NCBI GenBank assembly: GCA_016933575.1 | Contig: JAFGAR010000040.1 | Location: 1 to 64,000 of the forward strand | Length of the DNA: 64,000 nt | Source of the DNA: Candidatus Thorarchaeota archaeon | GTDB taxonomy: Archaea > Asgardarchaeota > Thorarchaeia > Thorarchaeales > Thorarchaeaceae | Direction of reading: 5' to 3' | Shown here: one piece after another, positions 34,552 through 43,240 of the stretch | How positions within the stretch are numbered: the stretch's first letter is position 1 | Layout of the letters: every line of letters starts with the position of its first letter | Position numbers and translations under genes: made by a program | The notes under the pieces: generated by a model | What the model was told of the DNA's origin: nothing | Seen by the model: the letters and a program-made list of their open reading frames with translations, nothing else | The model's database searches: none

Positions 34552-35291
34552 GTCACATAGAGAATCGCATTTCCTTTTTTCCCTGCAGTTCTCAATACAT
34601 CCATCTTTCTCAGACAATAGGTCATCTTCTGAGCTATTCGTCTTGGAATTCCTGTTATCTCAGCAAGCTGGCTTGTTGTAAATGGACGTTCCAGAGAATC
34701 AGGTATGAGATGCAAGAAATCCTTGGGTTCGTGATAGACGCGCCTATCAACGATCTCAATCAGTCTTCTATCAATACTAGACCATCCCCTTCTTCTCCAA
34801 CTACCCTTTCCATCTTTTCTGCGAATCTCCTCCTCCTTAGTGAGGATGATCTCAAGCGAGAAATTGGAGTGAATGAGGAAAGTGGGTATACTCACCAGTT
34901 CTTCGAAGATATTTGCAAAATCCTTCCTTTTTGGGGAGCGTCGTCTACTAACATCGTTCTTACCATCTGGGCTTTGTCGTAGAATCCATCTCTCAGCAGC
35001 TATAGGATGTACAAGTCTAACACGGTGGTCTTTCATTAGTTTGAACAGCTTGTCCTTTATTGCAGAGAAACTACTAGTCTGTATTTCTATCAATAGGTCA
35101 TCCTTGACCACATCAATTATGTATCCATCGACATTGACTTCAAACTGACTCCCAGAGCCCTCATATAGCTCTTTAATTGCAGCATGGAGAGACCTCTCTT
35201 GGAGGGTTCCTATGCCTCCATCATTCACCATAACATATCGACTTCCGAGTTCCCTTATTGGTTGTTCTATTATCTGTCCAATATACTCCAT
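34548..35291 (-). CDS. PD-(D/E)XK-like nuclease-related protein with C-terminal helix-turn-helix
   Basis: A 247-residue protein. After GIGTLQERSLHAAIKELYE comes VDGYIIDVVKDDLLIEIQTSSF, in which Asp60 and Glu69-Ile-Gln71 fit the D...ExQ/K nuclease core. A strand and helix RVRLVHPIAAERWI follow, then RRRSPKR. The C-terminal part (EPFTTSQLAEITGIPRRIAQKMTYCLRKM) is a helix-turn-helix. Similar uncharacterised proteins occur widely in bacteria and archaea. Catalysis is not proven. It is followed by a tiny overlapping ORF and a winged-helix gene. Confidence 0.65.
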   Translation of the reverse strand: MEYIGQIIEQPIRELGSRYVMVNDGGIGTLQERSLHAAIKELYEGSGSQFEVNVDGYIIDVVKDDLLIEIQTSSFSAIKDKLFKLMKDHRVRLVHPIAAERWILRQSPDGKNDVSRRRSPKRKDFANIFEELVSIPTFLIHSNFSLEIILTKEEEIRRKDGKGSWRRRGWSSIDRRLIEIVDRRVYHEPKDFLHLIPDSLERPFTTSQLAEITGIPRRIAQKMTYCLRKMDVLRTAGKKGNAILYVT

Positions 35292-35292
35292 A

Positions 35293-35754
35293 CTAGAGAT
35301 GCTTAGTCCAAATTACTCCATCATCATGAGGATATAGATGGGGAATTATTGCGCTTTCTGTAAATCCATTCTCCTTGTAGAACTTACGTGCAATCTCATT
35401 TTGCTTTTCCATAAATAGGATGATAACCCTCAAATCATACCCTCTATCAGAATAAAACTTCGAGGCTTCTTTAACAAAGGTGTCAACAAGGCGCGTTGCT
35501 ATTTTCTGCCTTTGGTATGCTTTATTGACTCCAATACTTACTAGTTCGACAACACCGTCGTCATATCCTCCCCTGGTGTCCCAAGTCAATGTACCACAGA
35601 GTTCGTTATCTTGCAGAGCTAGCATTGTTTTGAAATGGTGTATCAAGTCGCTTGCGAAAGTTGCTGCTCTTTCTTTGTGTTCTTCGACTTCGGTGAGATA
35701 CATGTCCTCGAGGAGTTTTTGGTCCGCACTGGTTGCGTTTCTTATTTCCAACAT
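35293..35754 (-). CDS. GNAT-family N-acetyltransferase
   Basis: A 153-residue acetyltransferase with the GNAT layout: LEIRNATSADQKLLEDM at the start, strand VVELVSIGVNKAYQRQKIATRLVDTF with the acetyl-CoA loop Q/RxxGxG variant (QRQKIATRL), then NEIARKFYKENGFTES. The loop lacks the usual glycines. The substrate is unknown. One base separates it from the nuclease-like gene downstream. Confidence 0.8.
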   Translation of the reverse strand: MLEIRNATSADQKLLEDMYLTEVEEHKERAATFASDLIHHFKTMLALQDNELCGTLTWDTRGGYDDGVVELVSIGVNKAYQRQKIATRLVDTFVKEASKFYSDRGYDLRVIILFMEKQNEIARKFYKENGFTESAIIPHLYPHDDGVIWTKHL

Positions 35755-35802
35755 TGCATCTTCGAATGCGGATCCACTCCGTTTATTATTTTCCTAATTC
35801 CA

Positions 35803-36588
35803 TTATTCGATGATAACTACGGCATCCACGAATAACTCGTAATCTTCATCTTCATCTAGATTCTTAATCAGTACTCTCTCAACTTCAAACTCACCACGAA
35901 CTTCCAAGAGTCTTGATTGATACAAGACCTTTACACTTGAGCTTGCCAGATTCTCTGCGAGTTCGGGACTGATTACAAGAGTATCGTCCGGTGTAAGAAG
36001 CACAACACGATCTGTAACTTCTGTCAGATTAATTGCGGTTTTGACTGATTCATCACCTGAATAGAGTATCAGTGTTCTCTGATCCTTGAAATCCTTGAGA
36101 TTTTCCACACTAAGATATACACCTTTATCGAGGAATTCGTCCTTTCCAACGAGACATTCGACTTCCTCTTGCACTTTCACGTTTTCCTCTGAAACTTCTT
36201 CGCCCCGACCTTTCTTGTAGGTTTTGATTGCTTCATGAAGTGCATCAGCAGCAAGATTCGAACAATGCATCTTGATAGGTGGTAGTCCGTCAAGTTCATC
36301 AGCGACATCCTGTCGTGTAAGCTTCATCGCCTCATCAAGGGTCATTCCAATGACCATCTCAGTTGTCATACTCGTTGTGGCAATTGCAGAACCGCATCCG
36401 AAAGTTCTGAATTTTGCATCTGTAATCTTATCACCATCTACTCGAATGAATACCTCCATGATATCACCGCATGTCGGATTCCCCACTTTTCCGACAGCCA
36501 CATCATCTCCCTCAAGTGTACCTACATTCCGCGGATTTCGGAAGTGGTCAAGAACTTTCTCACTATATTTAGTTGATTTCATTATCAC
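35803..36588 (-). CDS. iscU: IscU Fe-S scaffold fused to a thioredoxin-reductase-like domain
   Basis: Residues 1-128 are IscU: SEKVLDHFRNPRNVG, Cys40 with Asp42 in NPTCGD, Cys65 in FGCGSA and His108-Cys109 in KMHCSNL, the complete cluster-assembly set. Residues about 150-261 form a second domain resembling the NAD(P)H-binding lobe of thioredoxin reductases: LILYSGDESVKTAINLTEV, RVVLLTPDD, SSVKVLYQSRLLEVRGE, VERVLIKNLD, YELFVDAVVII. The glycine-rich loop is weakened, so nucleotide binding is uncertain. GTG start overlapping the iscS stop by 1 nt, or ATG two codons later. It probably receives sulfur or cysteine ligation from the unusual IscS. Confidence 0.82.
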   Translation of the reverse strand: MIMKSTKYSEKVLDHFRNPRNVGTLEGDDVAVGKVGNPTCGDIMEVFIRVDGDKITDAKFRTFGCGSAIATTSMTTEMVIGMTLDEAMKLTRQDVADELDGLPPIKMHCSNLAADALHEAIKTYKKGRGEEVSEENVKVQEEVECLVGKDEFLDKGVYLSVENLKDFKDQRTLILYSGDESVKTAINLTEVTDRVVLLTPDDTLVISPELAENLASSSVKVLYQSRLLEVRGEFEVERVLIKNLDEDEDYELFVDAVVIIE

Positions 36589-37757
36589 TACACCTTCTTT
36601 GATTTGTAAATCGGGGACAAGTTTCGAAGACGTGTCACAATCTCTGGTACAGCCTCCAAGACAGTATCTATGTCCTCATCGGTATTGAATCGCCCAGTTG
36701 TAATTTGCAGAGAACCATGTGCTTCCTCATGAAGTAGACCCGTAGCAATGAGGGTATGCGATGGCTCTAGCGTCTTTGATGTACATGCAGATCCTGTGGA
36801 AATCGCAATTCCTTTGTCTTTAAAGGATAAGAGTATTGATTCACCTTCAATACCATCGAATCTGACATGTGTGTTACTCGGGAGTCGTTCAGTAGGATGT
36901 CCATTGAGATAGCTATCAGGTACTTCTTCCAGAATGTGTTTTATCATCCTGTTTCGGTACCCAGTGAATCGTTTAATCTCTCCAAGCATTTCTTGCTGCA
37001 TAATTTCCGCAGCCACCTTCATTCCAACTATTCCCGGAACATCTTCACTTCCAGACCGTAATCCTCTCTCTTGGCCTCCACCAATAATAAGGGGATTGAC
37101 TCTGTACTTCTTCCTCATGTAGAAGACGCCAACACCTTTTGGACCGTATATATCATTTGATGATAGTGCCATTAGATGTACACCATCTCTCTTGACATCG
37201 ATAGGCATCAGACCTTCTGCTGCGACTGCGTCTGAGTGAAAAGCAATATCTCTCTCTTCTGCAAGCTTTCCAATCTCTCTAATTGGTTGGATTGTACCAA
37301 TCTCATTGCTAGCATAACCCACTGAGATGAGAATGGTCTTGTCAGTGATTCTCTGTTCCAATTTTCTCAGACTCACACGACCATATTGATCCACTGGAAT
37401 CCTAGAAACCTCAAACCCTAGTCTTTCGAGATGCTTTGCAATGTTATGAATCGAGATGTGTTCAACCTCTGAAATGATGATATGATTCCCTTTGTTCTTG
37501 TTCCTCATGGCATACCCGACTATACCCATGTTGATTGCTTCAGTCGCACCTGATGTGAAGAAAATCTCGTCTTCATCTGCGTTTATGAATTCGGCAATAA
37601 CTTTTCTACTCTCTTCTAGAGCTTCGGTCCCCTCATCGCCAATAGAGTGTAAAGCTGATGGATTCCCATATTTTTCTCGAAAGAAAGGCATCATTCCATC
37701 TATGACTCGTTGGTCCACTGGTTTTGCACTTTGATAATCAAGATAGACCTGTTTCAT
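36588..37757 (-). CDS. iscS: IscS-like protein without the PLP-binding lysine
   Basis: A 389-residue class V aminotransferase-fold protein of the NifS/IscS family: LDYQSAKPV, GNPSALHSIG, FFTSGATEAIN, EVEHISI, YASNEIGTIQP and the catalytic-loop Cys325 in STGSACTSKT. The PLP lysine motif SGHKIYGPKG reads SSNDIYGPKG: His is Asn and Lys is Asp202 (codon GAT checked). Without that lysine, normal cysteine desulfurase activity is not expected. An Archaeoglobus IscS with Asp at this site is reported to lack desulfurase activity and to offer its loop cysteine as a cluster ligand. It lies in a tusA-iscS-iscU operon, which supports a real function. Confidence 0.88.
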   Translation of the reverse strand: MKQVYLDYQSAKPVDQRVIDGMMPFFREKYGNPSALHSIGDEGTEALEESRKVIAEFINADEDEIFFTSGATEAINMGIVGYAMRNKNKGNHIIISEVEHISIHNIAKHLERLGFEVSRIPVDQYGRVSLRKLEQRITDKTILISVGYASNEIGTIQPIREIGKLAEERDIAFHSDAVAAEGLMPIDVKRDGVHLMALSSNDIYGPKGVGVFYMRKKYRVNPLIIGGGQERGLRSGSEDVPGIVGMKVAAEIMQQEMLGEIKRFTGYRNRMIKHILEEVPDSYLNGHPTERLPSNTHVRFDGIEGESILLSFKDKGIAISTGSACTSKTLEPSHTLIATGLLHEEAHGSLQITTGRFNTDEDIDTVLEAVPEIVTRLRNLSPIYKSKKV

Positions 37758-37797
37758 GAGATTCTAGCCTCTAATACGTACGATTTACTAGTCTTAG

Positions 37798-38052
37798 TTA
37801 CCCTTCCTTTCGTTGCAGTAGAATCCGTTGGATTCCATCTGGAAGTCTTTTGACACTGATTAGTACATGTCCTGTTCTTCTAGCAAATCGTTTGATATCC
37901 TCTTCTGCAGCAGGATCATCTGCTAGTATCTCAAGTATCTGACCCGGCTTGAGACTCTCAATGGCTTGCTTGGTCTGGAAAAGCGGTTGTGGACAAAACA
38001 ACCCCACACAGTCCAGACATTCGTCTGGTTTTACTTCTGTCACGGATAACAC
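37798..38052 (-). CDS. tusA: TusA/SirA-family sulfur carrier protein
   Basis: An 84-residue protein with the family motif in DCVGLFCPQPLFQTKQAIESL, where the CPxP cysteine carries persulfide sulfur, and the typical VLADDP-like segment ILADDPAAEEDIKRFA. A further cysteine pair precedes the motif (ECLDCVG). It lies 40 bp before iscS on the same strand and may hand sulfur to the IscS/IscU pair or to tRNA and cofactor thiolation. Confidence 0.88.
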   Translation of the reverse strand: MLSVTEVKPDECLDCVGLFCPQPLFQTKQAIESLKPGQILEILADDPAAEEDIKRFARRTGHVLISVKRLPDGIQRILLQRKEG

Positions 38053-38184
38053 CTAGCTACTAATAAACTATTGTTAATTTTTCCTTATAACTTTATTCAT
38101 TCATATCTGATTGAAGTGTGCATTTGAGCTTCTTTTTATTGAGGTTCTCCATCTCGAAACAAAACCCCAAAGAGCTGATGAATA

Positions 38185-39294
38185 ATGGTCACAAAGAGCA
38201 GGGCTGCTGTAATACCTAAACCAAATGCTCCTCTAATCATTCAAGAGTTCGAAATTCCAGAGTTAACTCCTGGAGCAGCTCTCTTGAAAGTAGCAAATGC
38301 TGGTGTATGTGGAACTGATGTTCACTTATGGCACGGAAAATTAGCAGGTGTGCCATATCCACTTATTCCCGGTCATGAAGTTGTAGGTACGATAGAAGCT
38401 ATCGGTCCTAGACCTGTAAAAGATCTTGATGGAAATGTGCTGAAGCCTGGTGATAGAGTCACATTCCATGATGTCTACAATACTTGCTACAGATGTTGGA
38501 ATTGCTTGATTGCAAAAGCTCCAACAAAGTGCACGAACAGAACAGTATACGGTATTACGATGGACTCACAGAAACACCCACATCTCATTGGTGGCTATAG
38601 CGAGTACGTCTATCTCTCTCCAGGTACGCATATCATCAAGATTCCAGAACATGTTAGCTTTGATGGTGCAAGTGCTGTAGGGTGTGCCATGCCAACTGCA
38701 GTGCATACAGTCCTACGAAGTCCTCTAACGTGGGGTGCGAATGTAGCTGTTCAAGGAGCTGGACCTGTGGGACTGATGATTGCTGTACTTGCGATAATCA
38801 ACGGTGCTGCAACAGTTACAATGTTGGACCAAGCTAAGAATCGTCTGGAACTTGCCAAGAAATTTGGTGTGACACACACTTTGAATATCGCAGAAACCTC
38901 TTTAGAAGATCGAAAGCAGAAGTTAATGGATATCTCTGGCGGTCATGGTCCTGACATAGTCTACGAAGCCACAGGTAATGCTCGTGCCATTCCTGAAGGT
39001 ATTGAGTTGGTCCGAGAGGGTGGTAGTTACACGATATGCGGGCAGTACACTGATAGTGGAACAATTGAGATCAATCCTCATTTGATGAATAGGAAGCATC
39101 TGGACATAAAGACAGTTTGGGGATCTGAAACACTCCATGTCTATAAAGGCGTAAAGACAATCGCAGACAACTATCATCGATTCCCCTTTGATGATCTTGT
39201 TACGCACAAGTTCAGCCTTGATGACGCACAGAAAGCCCTTGATGCTCAAGAGTCCCATGTTTCATTGAAGGCTGTAATCCAACCAAATGCTTAG
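38185..39294 (+). CDS. Zinc-dependent alcohol dehydrogenase (MDR family)
   Basis: A 369-residue medium-chain dehydrogenase. Catalytic zinc ligands lie in NAGVCGTDVHLWHG and PGHEVVG. The structural zinc site is the C-x2-C-x2-C-x7-C series in CYRCWNCLIAKAPTKC. The nucleotide fold has QGAGPVGLMIAV and the acidic residue in MLDQAKNR, favouring NAD(H). Related proteins include threonine and sugar-alcohol dehydrogenases; the substrate is not clear. Its end lies 19 bp before the M24 peptidase start on the same strand, so they are probably co-transcribed. Confidence 0.87.
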   Translation: MVTKSRAAVIPKPNAPLIIQEFEIPELTPGAALLKVANAGVCGTDVHLWHGKLAGVPYPLIPGHEVVGTIEAIGPRPVKDLDGNVLKPGDRVTFHDVYNTCYRCWNCLIAKAPTKCTNRTVYGITMDSQKHPHLIGGYSEYVYLSPGTHIIKIPEHVSFDGASAVGCAMPTAVHTVLRSPLTWGANVAVQGAGPVGLMIAVLAIINGAATVTMLDQAKNRLELAKKFGVTHTLNIAETSLEDRKQKLMDISGGHGPDIVYEATGNARAIPEGIELVREGGSYTICGQYTDSGTIEINPHLMNRKHLDIKTVWGSETLHVYKGVKTIADNYHRFPFDDLVTHKFSLDDAQKALDAQESHVSLKAVIQPNA

Positions 39295-39313
39295 ATTACT
39301 TGGAGGTCTCATA

Positions 39314-40498
39314 ATGCGAAGTAACCTTGAGAAATCTAAATGTGAACAAGCGTGTGATATCCTAAACGAGTTAGGCTTAGACTCATGGTTAGTCTGGGTT
39401 CGAGAAACCTCGCAGATGGTTGATCCTGTATTGCCGCTCATCTTGAGCGGCGATGTGGTCTGGCAGTCAGCCCTCCTCTTCACCAGGAATGGAGAAAAAC
39501 TTGCGATAGTTGGTAATTTTGATGCTGGTGGTATTGAGGTCAAGAACATCTATGATCGTGTTATCCCTTATACACAAGGAATAAAGGAACATCTTCTAGC
39601 TGAACTGAATCGTATCGACCCAACAAAGATTGGGATTAATTTTAGCACAGATGATGTGGCTGCAGATGGAATGACTCTTGGGATGCATATACTCTTGAAG
39701 AGCTATCTTGAAGGGACTCCTTATGGAAACCGTCTTGTTTCTGCTGAAGGTCTTGTCCAACGATTACGTGGTCGAAAAACACCAGAAGAAATCAATCTCG
39801 TGCAAAAAGCTGTTGATATCACTGAAGAAATATTTCGAAAAGCAGAGCACTTTGTAAAGCCCAACCAAACAGAAATTGAGATCTACAAGTTGTTTCATAA
39901 TGAAATGAATAACTATGGCGTGACTAATGCTTGGAATGAAGATCATAATCCAGCTGTGGATGCTGGTCCAAACAAGGAATTCGGTCATGCTGGTCCTACA
40001 GACAATAAGACAAAAGACTCTCAGCTTTTGCACTTTGATTTTGGAGTTCGTTACAAGAACTATTGTTCAGATATCCAGAGGATGTTCTTTTTCGGTCATG
40101 AGAGAGATATACCTTCTGAGATACAGGATGCTTTTGAAGCAGTTCGTGATGCAATCCAAGCAGCGTCAGAGTATATCAAACCAGGTCGTCTAGGTTATGA
40201 GGTTGATGCAATCGCTCGGGATTATGTCAAAGATGCTGGATATGAAGAGTATCAACATGCATTAGGTCACCAGATTGGAAGACATGCTCATGATGGTGGC
40301 GTTCTACTTGGACCTAAATGGGAACGATATGGTGACTCAATTCTAGGTTCTGTTGAACCTGGAAATCTCTTCACATTGGAACTATATGTCACTACAAAGA
40401 ACTATGGCCAAGTGAGTCTAGAAGAGGACATTGTAATCACGGAAAATGGGTGCAGATTTCTTTCTCACCCACAGAAGAAACTGATATGCATTGTATGA
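39314..40498 (+). CDS. M24-family metallopeptidase (Xaa-Pro aminopeptidase-like)
   Basis: A 394-residue protein of the creatinase/aminopeptidase P fold. The N-terminal domain (to about residue 170) precedes a pita-bread domain whose metal ligands lie in LLHFDFGVRYKNYCSDIQR (two Asp), HALGHQIGRHAHDGG (His), FTLELYV (Glu) and LEEDIVI (Glu). The frame is open from 39287, but GGAGG lies 7 bp before the ATG at 39314, which decides that start. It follows the dehydrogenase gene closely. Likely an exopeptidase acting on Xaa-Pro peptides; a different amidohydrolase activity is possible. Confidence 0.85.
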   Translation: MRSNLEKSKCEQACDILNELGLDSWLVWVRETSQMVDPVLPLILSGDVVWQSALLFTRNGEKLAIVGNFDAGGIEVKNIYDRVIPYTQGIKEHLLAELNRIDPTKIGINFSTDDVAADGMTLGMHILLKSYLEGTPYGNRLVSAEGLVQRLRGRKTPEEINLVQKAVDITEEIFRKAEHFVKPNQTEIEIYKLFHNEMNNYGVTNAWNEDHNPAVDAGPNKEFGHAGPTDNKTKDSQLLHFDFGVRYKNYCSDIQRMFFFGHERDIPSEIQDAFEAVRDAIQAASEYIKPGRLGYEVDAIARDYVKDAGYEEYQHALGHQIGRHAHDGGVLLGPKWERYGDSILGSVEPGNLFTLELYVTTKNYGQVSLEEDIVITENGCRFLSHPQKKLICIV

Positions 40499-40502
40499 TT
40501 TT

Positions 40503-41315
40503 CTATAAAACTAGATTCTCATCCATAGCGCCAGTCCGGTATCCCCGAAGATCAAGTGTAACATAGGTGAAACCTACCTTTCTTGCAATCTGCTCTATTT
40601 GATTCAATTTTGTGATATCAAACATAAGATTCAATTCGTCTTCACCCACTTCAATACGAACAAGGTTTCCATGATATCTCGCTCGGACACATCTGACACC
40701 AAAAATATCAACAACTGCTTGTTCTACAGTGTCTACCATTCTCAACCGATCTAGGTCTATCTTAGTTCCGTAAGGAAATCTAGTTGCGAGACAAGCCATT
40801 GATGGTTTATCTGCAACAGATAGACCTCTCTCCCGTGCATATTCTCTTATTTCCTCTTTAGTAATCGCCGCATTAAGAAATGGTGATTGAACTCCTGACT
40901 CCTCAAGTGCTTTTAATCCCGGTCGATACCCCTCTGTTTCACTTGAGGTGGTTCCTTCAACAACGATGTCTAAACCCATACTCCTCGCAGTTTCTATCCA
41001 CATGCTGGCAAGTATCTGCTTACACGAATAGCATCTGTCTGCCCTATTTGCAGCTAGTCCTTCATATGATAACCAGTCTAAATCCTTCATTATAAGGTCT
41101 AGTCCAAGTCTCTCAGCAATTGATATAGCACTGGCTACTTCTCTCTCTGGAACAGTAGCACTTGTAATTGTCAATAGAGTAGTCCTAGCAGCAGTTTCAC
41201 TCACAACACTTGCGAGAACTGTACTGTCGACTCCTCCACTAAATGCGACTAAAACATTCTTTCCAGATAGTTTCTCTCTAATTGCGTCGAATTTATTCCT
41301 TGTCCGATCTTTCAT
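40503..41315 (-). CDS. larE: ATP-dependent sulfur transferase LarE
   Basis: LarE transfers sulfur to the nickel-pincer cofactor precursor. The 270-residue protein has the PP-loop SGGVDS (26-31), then RCYSCKQ, VVEGTTSSE and KPSMACLATRFPYGT, where the cysteine matches the position of the sacrificial cysteine in known LarE proteins. With LarC at 3.7 kb it indicates nickel-pincer cofactor synthesis, although LarB and the racemase are not in the window. It is convergent with the M24 peptidase. Confidence 0.85.
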   Translation of the reverse strand: MKDRTRNKFDAIREKLSGKNVLVAFSGGVDSTVLASVVSETAARTTLLTITSATVPEREVASAISIAERLGLDLIMKDLDWLSYEGLAANRADRCYSCKQILASMWIETARSMGLDIVVEGTTSSETEGYRPGLKALEESGVQSPFLNAAITKEEIREYARERGLSVADKPSMACLATRFPYGTKIDLDRLRMVDTVEQAVVDIFGVRCVRARYHGNLVRIEVGEDELNLMFDITKLNQIEQIARKVGFTYVTLDLRGYRTGAMDENLVL

Positions 41316-41366
41316 TGGTAGAATTTGTGACCTTATCCTTTAGTCTTAAGCTTTCAGAAGAGGTCC

Positions 41367-43208
41367 TTAGCTTGACATATAGGGATCCTCATCGATGTCA
41401 ATGTCTGCATATCCTGCATCTCTAAGAAGATTTTCAATTGGTTCCGCTCCTGTGATCCAAGAGATTTTCCATGTGTTATCTTCCTGCAGTCGTAATTCCA
41501 CATCCGGCAGGTCTCCAAGTAAATTATGGTCCATCTCAATAGCATCTTGATAGGCACCAACGAGTGGGAGAATAAAATAAGAACTTGGAATATTTTCTAA
41601 CACTCCAATTGGTATTCCCTCTCCCATCTTTCCTCCCGGCATTGTAAGGGGTCTATTATCCTCGGAGAACCATATTTTTTCCGTATTTTGCATATAGAAG
41701 TTTGAGATTTCACCATCAGAATCACAAGTGATATCGACCAGTCTTACCGTTGTCTGAGGATGTTTCTGCAAATCTCTTGTTGGGATGACAGGGAAATGTT
41801 GCTGAACTAGTACATAATCTGCAATGCTGTTGAATACACTAAAGTTCCCAATAACAATGTGCTCAGGATACCAGAAACTTCGGGCCAGTCGATCAGAATG
41901 ATATGAATCAAGTTTCATCTCTCTCAATCGTGATCTGACCGTTCTCTCAAGATTACCAATCACCATCTCTTTCTCGAAGATAAAACCAAGCCCTGCAAGT
42001 GTCATACCACCAAAGTACTCATGGAAGTCGTTCCAGATATCAACCATATGATCCAAGGAAGTGGCTTTATCGATCCTGTCCAAATACTCTCGTTCTTTTT
42101 CTAGGGTACTCTCGGTTTCATATCTCCCGCTTCCTGTCGGAAATACTGATCTGACTTCAAGTGCTTGAACCACGATGAGTGCAGCAAGTGCTGTAACTCC
42201 TCGACCCGACTCAATCATGATGTTCGGCTCTGGTTGTCTATTGTGGTCTTCCTTCAACTGCTCCTTGATACCACTGACAATATTCCTTGCATATTGAAGC
42301 ATCAAATCGGGTGGATATGCACTCTTGTAGTCTATGGCGAGACCTCCGCCAAAATCAATAGCATCAAGTCTAGACAGTCCCATTTCCCGTAGTTCAGAAT
42401 ATATCTTTGTCATGAATCTACCAAATCTGGTAAAGGCCTCAATATTCGTTATTTGAGATCCAGCATGTCCTAGAATTGTCCGAACAGAACCAGCGAATCC
42501 AGTCTGTTTAAGCAAATCAACTACATTGTACAGGTCATGGATGCTTAATCCAAATTTAGAATCACGGCCTGTTGAATGTGACCAATGGCCTTCAACACTG
42601 AGGTATGGTTTGATTCGAAGAACAAGGTTCGTATTCTCGGCTTTGAAATACTTCGTTACTAATTGAGCTTCATGTATTGACTCGATAGAAATAGCTATGT
42701 CATAACCATCATCAAGACATTCTTGAATCAGTCTAAGATATTCAGGATCTTTAGCACCATTACAGATGATATGTCGATGCTTCTCATGCTTTGTGACTGC
42801 CTTGATAAGTTGTAACTCTGCCTTCGTGCCTGCCTCAAGACCATATTCAAAGTCCGACCTAAGAACTGCAGTCACGAAGTCACTTCTTTGATTGACTTTG
42901 ACTGGATAGATACCAATGAATTCACCAGAGTAGGCCAATTCTTTAAAGGCCAAATCAAAGGTGGTTCGTATTTTTTTTATCTGATAGGTAATTAGTTGAG
43001 GGATTCGTAAAGTGAAACTAGAAGTGTAACCTACTTGATTTCCATTCATGGATTTGACCGTATCAATAACATCTTGCAACGTGATTCTTTGATCACCAAG
43101 TTTTATGTATAGGTCTCCATTATCTGTTATATCTAAGAAATGTAGGTCATTTCTATCAATACCAAATACGGTCTTTGATTTATCAACTGACCAAGGGTGC
43201 TCTATCAT
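41367..43208 (-). CDS. speA: Biosynthetic arginine decarboxylase, bacterial SpeA type
   Basis: A 613-residue PLP enzyme converting arginine to agmatine, the first step to polyamines. PLP lysine is in IGIYPVKVNQ. SpeA-type stretches are EYGLEAGTKAEL, ICNGAKDPEYLRL, HWSHSTGRDSKFGLS, ILGHAGSQI, DFGGGLAIDY and ESGRGVTA. The length is near that of bacterial SpeA. Most archaea use a pyruvoyl-type or SAM-decarboxylase-like arginine decarboxylase instead, so this gene may have been acquired from bacteria. It follows the Cache-domain gene by 32 bp on the same strand and is followed by larE. Confidence 0.88.
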   Translation of the reverse strand: MIEHPWSVDKSKTVFGIDRNDLHFLDITDNGDLYIKLGDQRITLQDVIDTVKSMNGNQVGYTSSFTLRIPQLITYQIKKIRTTFDLAFKELAYSGEFIGIYPVKVNQRSDFVTAVLRSDFEYGLEAGTKAELQLIKAVTKHEKHRHIICNGAKDPEYLRLIQECLDDGYDIAISIESIHEAQLVTKYFKAENTNLVLRIKPYLSVEGHWSHSTGRDSKFGLSIHDLYNVVDLLKQTGFAGSVRTILGHAGSQITNIEAFTRFGRFMTKIYSELREMGLSRLDAIDFGGGLAIDYKSAYPPDLMLQYARNIVSGIKEQLKEDHNRQPEPNIMIESGRGVTALAALIVVQALEVRSVFPTGSGRYETESTLEKEREYLDRIDKATSLDHMVDIWNDFHEYFGGMTLAGLGFIFEKEMVIGNLERTVRSRLREMKLDSYHSDRLARSFWYPEHIVIGNFSVFNSIADYVLVQQHFPVIPTRDLQKHPQTTVRLVDITCDSDGEISNFYMQNTEKIWFSEDNRPLTMPGGKMGEGIPIGVLENIPSSYFILPLVGAYQDAIEMDHNLLGDLPDVELRLQEDNTWKISWITGAEPIENLLRDAGYADIDIDEDPYMSS

Positions 43209-43240
43209 TGTTGTTACTCCTGCAGATTGAGGAGAGGATA

